6,830 nucleotides of DNA from Betaproteobacteria bacterium (GCA_005888955.1 VBCS01000197.1:1-6830), one strand, 5' to 3'. Counted from the stretch's first letter, positions 1 to 5,735 are shown. Program-made: numbers and translations. The notes: a model not told the origin generated them from the letters alone.

Positions 1-813
1 TTCTCCGGCGCCGATCTCGCCAACCTGGTCAACGAGGCGGCGCTCTTCGCCGCGCGCAAGAGCAAGCGTCTGGTCGACATGGACGATTTCGAGATGGCCA
101 AGGACAAGATCATGATGGGCGCCGAGCGCAAATCGATGGTCATGTCCGAAGAGGAGAAGAAAAACACCGCGTACCACGAGTCCGGCCATACCGTCGTGGC
201 GAAGCTCCTGCCCAAGTCCGATCCGGTGCACAAGGTCACGATCATTCCGCGCGGACGCGCGCTCGGCGTGACCATGCAGCTGCCCGAGCAGGATCGCTAT
301 TCGTTCGATCGCGACTATCTGCTGCAGCGGATCGCGGTGCTCTTCGGCGGCCGCATCGCCGAGGAGATCTTCATGCACCAGATGACCACCGGCGCCGGTA
401 ACGACTTCGAGCGCGCCACCGCGATGGCGCGCGACATGGTCACGCGCTACGGCATGTCCGACACGATGGGGCCGATGGTCTATGCGGAAAACGAGGGCGA
501 GGTCTTCCTCGGCCGCTCGATCACCACGCAGAAGAACGTCTCCGAGGCGACCATGCAGAAGGTCGACCAGGAGATCAAGCGCATCATCGACGAGCAATAC
601 GCGCTGGCGCGCAAGTTGATCGAGGACAATCGGGCCAAGGTCGAGGCGATGGCGCAGGCGCTCCTCGAATGGGAAACCCTCGACACCGACCAGATCGAGG
701 ACGTCATGCAGGGCCGCCTGCCGCGGCCCCCGAAGCCGACGTCGACGCCGGCCAATCCTACCTTCGGGCCGGACGCGGGACCGGACGCGAAACCTGCCGC
801 CACGCCGGCGTAG
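1..813 (+). CDS. ftsH: ATP-dependent zinc metalloprotease FtsH, C-terminal part (5' end outside window)
   Basis: FtsH is a hexameric inner-membrane AAA+ protease that extracts and degrades misfolded membrane proteins and regulators such as LpxC and sigma-32 (known of the family). The frame is open from base 1, so the membrane segments and most of the AAA+ module lie upstream. The visible 270 residues begin in the AAA+ lid (FSGADLANLVNEAAL, residues 1-15), then give the M41 peptidase domain with the zinc motif HESGH (59-63, bases 175-189) and the third metal ligand Asp135 in TGAGNDFERAT. EGEVFLGRS also matches E. coli FtsH. The last 30 or so residues are a Pro/Ala-rich, probably disordered tail with a small internal duplication (GPDAGPDAKP). 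An ATG at 79 is internal, not the start. The TAG stop (811-813) falls inside a REP-like element, so the tail's end may have been set by that insertion. folP follows after 126 nt. Confidence 0.97.
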   Translation, partial: FSGADLANLVNEAALFAARKSKRLVDMDDFEMAKDKIMMGAERKSMVMSEEEKKNTAYHESGHTVVAKLLPKSDPVHKVTIIPRGRALGVTMQLPEQDRYSFDRDYLLQRIAVLFGGRIAEEIFMHQMTTGAGNDFERATAMARDMVTRYGMSDTMGPMVYAENEGEVFLGRSITTQKNVSEATMQKVDQEIKRIIDEQYALARKLIEDNRAKVEAMAQALLEWETLDTDQIEDVMQGRLPRPPKPTSTPANPTFGPDAGPDAKPAATPA

Positions 814-831
814 GTGCGAATTCATTCGCAC
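810..831 (+). repeat. REP-like element, copy 1 (subtype A)
   Basis: A GTAG tetranucleotide (810-813) abuts the palindrome GTGCGAAT-TC-ATTCGCAC (814-831), which can fold as a 7-bp hairpin with a TTCA loop. This is the architecture of REP sequences mobilised by REP-associated tyrosine transposases (RAYTs), whose hairpins carry a GTAG or similar tetranucleotide at the 5' foot. The TAG of GTAG is the ftsH stop codon. The similarity to copy 2 continues past the palindrome through CGGCGTA (833-839). No U-run follows, so it is not a classical terminator, though the hairpin could protect the 3' end of ftsH mRNA. Confidence 0.85.
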
Positions 832-848
832 ACGGCGTAGCCTAGCCG

Positions 849-870
849 GTAGGTGCGAATTCATTCGCAC
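849..870 (+). repeat. REP-like element, copy 2 (subtype A)
   Basis: GTAG at 849-852 followed by the same perfect 8+2+8 palindrome as copy 1 (853-870) and by CGGCGTA at 872-878. Copies 1 and 2 are 39 nt apart in direct orientation and match at 29 of 30 positions (810-839 against 849-878), separated by a unique 9-nt linker. Confidence 0.85.
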
Positions 871-889
871 GCGGCGTACCCTGCTCCTC

Positions 890-911
890 GTGGGCGCGGA
901 TTCATTCGCAC
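890..911 (+). repeat. REP-like element, copy 3 (degenerate, subtype A)
   Basis: Aligned with copy 1 it differs at three positions: the foot is GTGG instead of GTAG and the left arm reads GCGCGGAT instead of GTGCGAAT. The right arm ATTCGCAC (904-911) is intact. It lies 41 nt after copy 2 in the same orientation and, with copy 4, forms an inverted pair spanning 890-955. Confidence 0.7.
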
Positions 912-933
912 GCGACGCATCACGACCGGACGC

Positions 934-955
934 GGCCGAATGAATTCGGCCCTAC
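934..955 (-). repeat. REP-like element, copy 4 (subtype B), containing the folP start codon
   Basis: Palindrome GGCCGAAT-GA-ATTCGGCC (934-951) followed by CTAC (952-955), the reverse complement of the GTAG foot, so the element points leftwards. The arms carry GGCC where copies 1-2 have GTGC; both arms change together, so pairing is kept. The folP ATG (940-942) is inside, and the first five FolP codons are repeat sequence. Confidence 0.8.
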
Positions 956-1785
956 ACGTCCTGACCCTCGGGCGTCATCGCCTTTCCCTCGACCGCCCGC
1001 TCGTCATGGGCGACCTCAACGTCACGTCCGATTCGTTTTCTGATGGCGGCCGCTTTCTCGATCCCTCCGCCGCGCTCGACCATGCCCGCAGAATGATCGA
1101 AGATGGCGCCGATATCATCGACGTCGGCGCCGAATCGACGCGGCCCGGCGCGGCGCCGACGCCAGAGCGCGAAGAGCTCCAGCGCGTCGTCCCTCTGGTC
1201 GAGAAAATCGCCGTGCTCGGCGTTCCCGTCAGCGCCGACACGCGCAAGCCCGCGGTGATGCGCGCGGCGATCGCCGCCGGCGCGGCGATGATCAACGACG
1301 TATCCGCCCTGCGCTCGCCCGGCGCGCTGGAAGCGGTCGCCGGCGCGGAAACGCCGGTCGCGGTGTGCCTCATGCACATGCAAGGCGAGCCGGCGACCAT
1401 GCAGCAAAGCGCGGTGTACGGAGATGTGGTCTACGAAGTGAAACAGTTTCTGGCCGACTGTGCCGGCGCGTGCGAGGCCGCCGGTATCGTCCGCGAACGC
1501 ATCGTCGTCGATCCGGGCTTTGGCTTTGGCAAGACGGTGGAACATAATCTCACTTTGCTGCGTCGGCTCTCCGAGATCGTCGCGCTGGGCTATCCGGTGG
1601 TGGTCGGATTGTCGCGCAAGTCGACCATCGGCGCGCTCACCGGCCGCGACGTCGGCGAGCGCACGGCGGGCAGCATCGCGGCGGCATTGGCTGCGGTCGC
1701 GCGCGGCGCGAAAATCGTGCGCGCCCACGACGTGCGCGAGATGGTCGACGCGCTCAAGGTATGGTGCGCGTTGCAAAGCGGTTGA
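940..1785 (+). CDS. folP: Dihydropteroate synthase
   Basis: Cytosolic enzyme condensing 6-hydroxymethyl-7,8-dihydropterin diphosphate with p-aminobenzoate to give dihydropteroate in folate synthesis; the target of sulfonamides (family knowledge). The 281 residues match the roughly 282 of E. coli. Visible TIM-barrel motifs are the loop-1 NVTSDSFSDGG (27-37), DVGAESTRPGA (61-71), SADT with Asp100, MIND with Asn120, CLMHMQG (143-149), VDPGFGFGK with Asp191, LSRKS with Lys227, and RAHD with Arg261/His263. Loop 1 is atypical: Ser30 where Pro is usual, and Asp25 in the normally hydrophobic beta-1 strand. The ATG at 940 gives the expected N-terminal length before the VMG strand. The frame is open upstream to a GTG at 853, but that extension is translated repeat. 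The only later ATG (1006) would cut the first strand. No convincing Shine-Dalgarno precedes 940, and the start codon sits in a REP hairpin. It lies between ftsH and glmM, as in E. coli. Confidence 0.95.
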   Translation: MNSALHVLTLGRHRLSLDRPLVMGDLNVTSDSFSDGGRFLDPSAALDHARRMIEDGADIIDVGAESTRPGAAPTPEREELQRVVPLVEKIAVLGVPVSADTRKPAVMRAAIAAGAAMINDVSALRSPGALEAVAGAETPVAVCLMHMQGEPATMQQSAVYGDVVYEVKQFLADCAGACEAAGIVRERIVVDPGFGFGKTVEHNLTLLRRLSEIVALGYPVVVGLSRKSTIGALTGRDVGERTAGSIAAALAAVARGAKIVRAHDVREMVDALKVWCALQSG

Positions 1786-1794
1786 ATTTGTCGA

Positions 1795-1822
1795 CATTCC
1801 CGCGCAAGCGGGAATCCAGTGA
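1795..1822 (+). repeat. dRS3-like hairpin repeat, copy 1
   Basis: 28-nt unit, identical to the copy at 1853-1880. The core (1796-1815) is a perfect 8-bp stem ATTCCCGC/GCGGGAAT closing a GCAA loop, followed by CCAGTGA. It fits the pattern ATTCCC-N8-GGGAAT known as dRS3 in Neisseria. It starts 9 nt after the folP stop. No U-run follows, so terminator activity is unproven. Confidence 0.8.
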
Positions 1823-1852
1823 AAGGAACTGTCTGGGCACCGGATGTGACGT

Positions 1853-1880
1853 CATTCCCGCGCAAGCGGGAATCCAGTGA
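1853..1880 (+). repeat. dRS3-like hairpin repeat, copy 2
   Basis: Exact copy of the 28-nt unit at 1795-1822 in the same orientation, with the stem-loop at 1854-1873, separated from it by a 30-nt non-repeated segment. It ends 21 nt before the glmM ATG. GTGACGT occurs on both sides (1846-1852 and 1877-1883), though GTGA on the right also belongs to the repeat. Confidence 0.8.
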
Positions 1881-1901
1881 CGTGCGACAGAGAAAACAGC
1901 C

Positions 1902-3257
1902 ATGAGCAAGAATTACTTCGGCACCGACGGTGTGCGTGGCCGCGTGGGTGAGCCGCCGATCACGCCCGAGCTCGTGCTCAAGCTCGGCTACGCCGCGGGC
2001 CGCGTGCTCGCGTCCGAGTCTGCGGGAAAGCCTGGCGAAACGCCGGCAGTCCTGATTGGGAAGGACACGCGGATCTCCGGCTATTTACTGGAAGCTGCGC
2101 TCGAAGCCGGACTATCCGCGGCCGGCGTCGACGTGTATCTCTCCGGGCCGCTACCCACGCCCGCGGTCGCGTATCTCACGCGCGCGCTGCGCTTGTCCGC
2201 GGGCGTCGTGATCAGCGCATCGCACAACCCATTCGAAGACAACGGCATCAAGTTCTTTTCGGCCTCCGGTACCAAGCTCCCCGACGCGGTCGAGCAGGCG
2301 ATCGAGCGCGGGATGGGCGAGCCGATCGCCTGCGTGCCGTCGCAGGAGCTGGGCAAGGCGTTCCGCGTCAACGATGCCGCCGGCCGCTACGTCGAGTTCT
2401 GCAAGAGCACGTACCCGAACGAGCTCGATCTCAAGGGTCTGAAGCTCGTCATCGATTGCGCGCACGGTGCCGCGTATCACGTCGCGCCGCCCGTGTTCCA
2501 CGAGCTGGGTGCGGAGGTGATCGCGATTGGCAGCGAGCCGGATGGCATGAACATCAACGCCGGCGTCGGCGCGATGCATCCGCGATTTCTCCAGGCCGCC
2601 GTCGTCGAGCACGGCGCGGACCTGGGTCTCGCGCTCGACGGCGACGGCGATCGCCTGATCATGGTCGATGCGGAAGGCCGCTGCTATGACGGCGATCAGC
2701 TCCTGTACGTCATCGCGCTCGACTACTGGCGGCGCGGCGCGATGGCGGGCGGCGTGGTCGGCACGCAGATGAGCAATCTCGGCTTCGAGCAGGCGTTGGC
2801 CCGGCGCGGAATTCCGCTGGAGCGCACGCCCGTCGGCGACCGCTACGTGCTGGAGAAGATGCAGGAGAAGGGTTGGATCCTCGGCGGCGAGAACTCGGGC
2901 CACATCATCTGCCTCGACAAGCACACCACCGGGGATGCGATTGTCGCCGCGCTTGCCGTGCTGCGCGCGCTGCGCGAGCAGGACGCGACGCTCGCCGCGG
3001 CGACCGCGGACGCGCCGCTGTTTCCGCAGCGCCTGATCAACGTTCCGGTGCGGCGCGGCTTCGACTGGCGCGCGAGCGATGCGATCCGCAGCGCCGAGCG
3101 CGCGGCGATCGTCGCGCTCGACGGTGGCGGCCGCGTGCTGCTGCGGCCGTCCGGCACCGAACCGGTGCTGCGTGTCATGGTCGAGGCGCGCGAAGCCGCC
3201 GCTGCCGAGCGCTGCGCTCGAGACCTCGCCGAAGCGGTGGCCAAGGCCGCAACGTAG
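1902..3257 (+). CDS. glmM: Phosphoglucosamine mutase
   Basis: Converts glucosamine-6-phosphate to glucosamine-1-phosphate, the step before GlmU in UDP-GlcNAc synthesis for peptidoglycan and lipopolysaccharide; cytosolic (family knowledge). The 451 residues have typical length and the four alpha-D-phosphohexomutase landmarks in order: FGTDGVRG at 6-13, the phosphoserine loop SASHNP with Ser107, the metal loop DGDGDR (246-251), the sugar-recognition loop GGENSGH (328-334) and the phosphate-binding RPSGTEP (415-421). The ATG at 1902 is the conventional start (MSKNYFGTDG). The sequence ahead of it is only weakly purine-rich (AGAGAAAA, 1889-1896), not a strong Shine-Dalgarno. It follows folP at 116 nt, a gap holding two hairpin repeats, so co-transcription with folP is plausible but not certain. 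The TAG stop (3255-3257) is supplied by the GTAG of a REP-like element. Confidence 0.97.
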   Translation: MSKNYFGTDGVRGRVGEPPITPELVLKLGYAAGRVLASESAGKPGETPAVLIGKDTRISGYLLEAALEAGLSAAGVDVYLSGPLPTPAVAYLTRALRLSAGVVISASHNPFEDNGIKFFSASGTKLPDAVEQAIERGMGEPIACVPSQELGKAFRVNDAAGRYVEFCKSTYPNELDLKGLKLVIDCAHGAAYHVAPPVFHELGAEVIAIGSEPDGMNINAGVGAMHPRFLQAAVVEHGADLGLALDGDGDRLIMVDAEGRCYDGDQLLYVIALDYWRRGAMAGGVVGTQMSNLGFEQALARRGIPLERTPVGDRYVLEKMQEKGWILGGENSGHIICLDKHTTGDAIVAALAVLRALREQDATLAAATADAPLFPQRLINVPVRRGFDWRASDAIRSAERAAIVALDGGGRVLLRPSGTEPVLRVMVEAREAAAAERCARDLAEAVAKAAT

Positions 3258-3270
3258 CCGAATTCATTCG
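3254..3270 (+). repeat. REP-like element, copy 5 (degenerate, subtype B)
   Basis: GTAG (3254-3257) followed directly by CCGAAT-TC-ATTCG (3258-3270). Compared with copy 7 the GG after GTAG is missing and the right arm runs into ATC instead of GCC, leaving 5 bp of perfect arm. The TAG of its foot is the glmM stop codon. With copy 6 it forms an inverted pair (3254-3317) about the size of the copy 3/4 pair. Confidence 0.65.
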
Positions 3271-3295
3271 ATCGCTTCGTCTCATGTCGCGTCGC

Positions 3296-3317
3296 GTGCG
3301 AATGAATTCGCACCTAC
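3296..3317 (-). repeat. REP-like element, copy 6 (subtype A)
   Basis: GTGCGAAT-GA-ATTCGCAC (3296-3313) followed by CTAC (3314-3317): the reverse complement of copies 1 and 2. Its outer flank, read on the - strand, continues GCGACGC just as copy 3 does, so the repeat unit extends beyond the palindrome. Confidence 0.85.
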
Positions 3318-3345
3318 GAAATCATTGCCCACTCCCGCGCTGTTC

Positions 3346-3367
3346 GTAGGGCCGAATTCATTCGGCG
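3346..3367 (+). repeat. REP-like element, copy 7 (subtype B)
   Basis: GTAG (3346-3349) followed by GGCCGAAT-TC-ATTCGGCG (3350-3367), with a mismatch only in the outermost pair. CCTACGAA (3313-3320) and TTCGTAGG (3343-3350) show that copies 6 and 7 face each other foot to foot across a 22-nt loop. The right end lies 6 nt before the TATAAT box of relA, so any -35 region of that promoter would fall inside this element. Confidence 0.8.
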
Positions 3368-3373
3368 CGCCAG

Positions 3374-3379
3374 TATAAT
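3374..3379 (+). promoter_or_regulatory. Candidate -10 box (TATAAT) for a leaderless relA transcript
   Basis: Perfect sigma-70 -10 hexamer, rare in such GC-rich DNA, ending 7 nt before the relA ATG (3387). A start site at the usual distance would fall at about 3386-3387, giving an mRNA that begins at or next to the AUG. No good -35 is seen; a 16-18 bp spacer places it in REP copy 7 (around 3350-3357). The lack of a Shine-Dalgarno before relA agrees with a leaderless message. Confidence 0.5.
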
Positions 3380-3386
3380 CGCCCGC

Positions 3387-5621
3387 ATGGTTGCCATCGT
3401 TCACGTCCCTTCTCCAGGCTCGCTGGCGGCCGCGGACGCGAAAGCGTTCGCCGCGTGGATCGACCACGTCGCCGCCGCGTACGCACCTGCCGAGCGCGCC
3501 GCGATCGGCAAGGCGCTGGACTCGGCGCTCGTTCGCTATACAGGGCTGCGCACGGCCGATGGCGAGCCGTGGCTCGATCGCTCGCTCGGCACGGCAGGCA
3601 TCGTCGCCGCGCTCAAGCTCGACGCCGACTCGGTGCGCGCCGCCATCTTGCTCGGCGCACCGTTCGCGCCCGGCTTCGACGCGCCGGCGCTCGCGGAATC
3701 CGTCGGCGCCGAGGTCGCACAGATCGTCGTCGGCGCGGCGCGCATGGGCGCGATTCGTGCCGCGCCCGGCAGCGCCGCCAGGGAGGATCACGACCTGCAG
3801 GCGGAGAATCTGCGCAAGATGCTGCTGGCGATGGTCGAGGACATCCGCGTCGTCCTGATCAAGCTTGCCGAGCGCACGCAGGCGCTGCGCTTCCTGGTCG
3901 GCAGTGACGATACGCCGGCCGACGCCCGCGCCCAGGCGGCGCGCGAGACGCTCGATCTCTTCGCGCCTCTGGCCAATCGGCTGGGCGTATGGCAGCTCAA
4001 GTGGGAACTCGAGGATCTTTCCCTGCGCGCACTCGAGCCCGAAGCCTATCAGCGCATCGCGGGCCTGCTCGACGAGCGGCGCCTCGACCGCCAGCATTAC
4101 ATCGAGAACGTTCAGGCGACGCTCAAGCGCGAGCTGGCCGCCGCCGGCGTGAAAGCCGAGGTGAGCGGGCGCGCCAAGCACATCTACAGCATCTGGAACA
4201 AGATGCGCCGCAAGCAGAGGGGGATCGAATCGCTCTACGACATCCGGGCGGTGCGCATTCTGGTCGACGAGGTGAAGGACTGCTACGCCGCGCTCGGCGT
4301 CGTCCACAACCTCTGGTCGCCGGTGCCGCGCGAGTTCGACGACTACATCGCCAAGCCAAAGGCGAACAACTACCGCTCGCTGCACACCGCCGTGATCGGA
4401 CCCGAGGACAAGCCTCTGGAAGTGCAGATTCGCACCTTCGACATGCACCGACAGTCGGAGCACGGCGTCGCCGCGCACTGGCGCTACAAGGAAGGCGCGC
4501 ACGTCGGCCGCCGCGATCCCGGCTATGAGGAGAAGATCGCCTGGCTGCGGCAGGTGCTCGACTGGAAGGACGCGGTCGCCGACGCGGGTGAATGGCTGCA
4601 GCAGTTCAAGTCGAGCCTGTTCACCGACACGATCTACGTGCTGACGCCGCAGGGCAAGGTGGTCGATCTGCCGCGCGGCGCGACACCGGTCGACTTCGCC
4701 TATGCGGTACACACGAGTCTGGGACACCGCTGCCGCGGCGCGAAGGTCGACGGCGTAATGGTGCCGCTCAATCACGTGTTGTCCAGCGGGCAGCGGGTGG
4801 AGATCGTCGCGGTCAAGCAGGGCGGGCCCTCGCGCGACTGGCTCAATCCCGAGTTGGGATACGTGCACAGCCATCGCGCGCGCGCCAAGGTGCGGCAATG
4901 GTTCAAGGCGCAGCAGGTCGAAGAGACGATCGCCCACGGGCGCGACCAGGTCGAGCGTGAGCTCGCGCGCGCCGGCATGACCGCGCTCAAGCTCGACGCT
5001 GTCGCCGCCGAAGCGGGCTACGCCAAGATCGAGGATTTCTTCGCCGCCGTAGCGCGCGCCGAGATCAACCTGCGCGCGCTGCAGAATGCGATCCGCGCCG
5101 TCGGCAAACCGGGCGCGGCATTGCCCGCCGGCGCCGTCGAGGAGCGCGTCGTTGCGCGCGAGAGCAAGGCGGCAGGCGCGGGCAGCGGCATCCTCATCGT
5201 CGGCGTCGATCGGCTGATGACCGGGCTCGCGCGCTGCTGCAAGCCGGCGCCGCCCGATGCGATCGTCGGCTTCGTCACGCGGGGGAAAGGCATCTCGATC
5301 CACCGTCAGAGCTGCAGCAACGTCGCGCGCATGCGCGAGCGCCAGCCCGAGCGGCTCATCACCGCCGATTGGGGTCGGCCGCGCGACGAGGTCTTTCCGG
5401 TCGATGTCATCGTCGAGTCGATGGATCGGCAGGGACTGCTGCGCGATATCTCCGAAGTGTTTTCGCGCGAAAAGATCAACGTCACCGCGGTCAACACTCT
5501 GTCGAAGAACCTTCAGGCACGCATGGCGTTCACGCTGGAAGTGCGCGGGCTCGACGAGCTCAAGCGCACGCTGGCCCTCGTACGCGACGTGCCTGGCGTG
5601 CTGTCCGCGTCACGGCGCTGA
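3387..5621 (+). CDS. relA: RelA-type (p)ppGpp synthetase, hydrolase domain degenerate
   Basis: Ribosome-associated stringent-response enzyme that transfers pyrophosphate from ATP to GDP or GTP when uncharged tRNA enters the A site (family knowledge). The 744 residues equal the length of E. coli RelA and align along its whole length. The N-terminal pseudo-hydrolase region (about 40-200) has lost the catalytic His-Asp pair: LLGAPF (88-93) stands where active enzymes have LLHD. The synthetase domain (about 230-370) shows GRAKHIYSIWNKM (261-273), EFDDYIAKPK (316-325), YRSLHT (329-334) and EVQIRT (345-350). The acidic EFDD (ExDD) motif, rather than RxKD, is the mark of monofunctional RelA. TGS (about 409-475) is followed by a helical region, the conserved Cys region (Cys617, Cys618, His639, Cys643) and an ACT domain (about 668-744). 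ATG 3387 gives MVA, like E. coli; there is no Shine-Dalgarno. A separate SpoT elsewhere in the genome is inferred. Confidence 0.95.
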   Translation: MVAIVHVPSPGSLAAADAKAFAAWIDHVAAAYAPAERAAIGKALDSALVRYTGLRTADGEPWLDRSLGTAGIVAALKLDADSVRAAILLGAPFAPGFDAPALAESVGAEVAQIVVGAARMGAIRAAPGSAAREDHDLQAENLRKMLLAMVEDIRVVLIKLAERTQALRFLVGSDDTPADARAQAARETLDLFAPLANRLGVWQLKWELEDLSLRALEPEAYQRIAGLLDERRLDRQHYIENVQATLKRELAAAGVKAEVSGRAKHIYSIWNKMRRKQRGIESLYDIRAVRILVDEVKDCYAALGVVHNLWSPVPREFDDYIAKPKANNYRSLHTAVIGPEDKPLEVQIRTFDMHRQSEHGVAAHWRYKEGAHVGRRDPGYEEKIAWLRQVLDWKDAVADAGEWLQQFKSSLFTDTIYVLTPQGKVVDLPRGATPVDFAYAVHTSLGHRCRGAKVDGVMVPLNHVLSSGQRVEIVAVKQGGPSRDWLNPELGYVHSHRARAKVRQWFKAQQVEETIAHGRDQVERELARAGMTALKLDAVAAEAGYAKIEDFFAAVARAEINLRALQNAIRAVGKPGAALPAGAVEERVVARESKAAGAGSGILIVGVDRLMTGLARCCKPAPPDAIVGFVTRGKGISIHRQSCSNVARMRERQPERLITADWGRPRDEVFPVDVIVESMDRQGLLRDISEVFSREKINVTAVNTLSKNLQARMAFTLEVRGLDELKRTLALVRDVPGVLSASRR

Positions 5622-5654
5622 CATCAATCTGAAAGCGTAGCGCTCCGCGCATAG

Positions 5655-5704
5655 CTGGGTTGAGCGCGTAGTGCAAAGCCCAGGGCCTCTCAAGCTCGCC
5701 CTGG
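5655..5704 (+). repeat. Overlapping, mutually exclusive inverted repeats after relA
   Basis: CTGGGTT (5655-5661) can pair with AAGCCCAG (5676-5683), one G-U included, while CCAGGG (5680-5685) can pair with CCCTGG (5699-5704). They share 5680-5683 and cannot form together. No U-tract follows, so a standard intrinsic terminator is not supported. It may be a decayed intergenic palindromic repeat of another family, or part of the relA 3' end. Confidence 0.35.
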
Positions 5705-5712
5705 ATCTTTCG

Positions 5713-5735
5713 CGCGATCAGCAAATCCGATCGCG
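5713..5735. repeat. Perfect 7-bp inverted repeat, operator- or hairpin-like
   Basis: CGCGATC (5713-5719) and GATCGCG (5729-5735) flank a 9-nt AT-richer centre. It lies 18 nt upstream of the candidate -35 of the next gene, where an activator or repressor site could sit. It could equally be an RNA hairpin at the end of the relA transcript, but it lacks a U-run. Confidence 0.35.

Noticed and set aside
814..831. Intrinsic terminator after ftsH
   Set aside because: The hairpin belongs to the repeat family and lacks a downstream U-run; read-through into folP remains likely.
810..911. Tandem repeats read as a CRISPR array
   Set aside because: Linkers are only 9-11 nt and the unit has REP architecture, with inverted copies nearby.
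853..939. GTG-initiated N-terminal extension of folP
   Set aside because: The added 29 residues are translated REP sequence, and the family does not need them.
952..1797. 281-codon open frame on the - strand opposite folP
   Set aside because: Shadow of folP; composition dominated by Arg, Ala, Asp and His, with no recognisable family.
1795..1880. Mini-CRISPR (two 28-nt repeats, 30-nt spacer)
   Set aside because: Only two repeats, each a known-type intergenic hairpin repeat; no cas genes or leader, and the spacing is fortuitous.
2151..2924. 257-codon open frame on the - strand opposite glmM
   Set aside because: Shadow of glmM, in which all catalytic loops are intact on the + strand.
3282..5303. 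673-codon open frame on the - strand opposite relA
   Set aside because: Low-complexity Arg/Ala/Asp-rich translation with no motif, antisense to a full-length RelA; typical of GC-rich codon bias.
3387..5621. Bifunctional Rel/SpoT assignment
   Set aside because: The hydrolase His-Asp motif is absent and the synthetase carries EFDD instead of RxKD.
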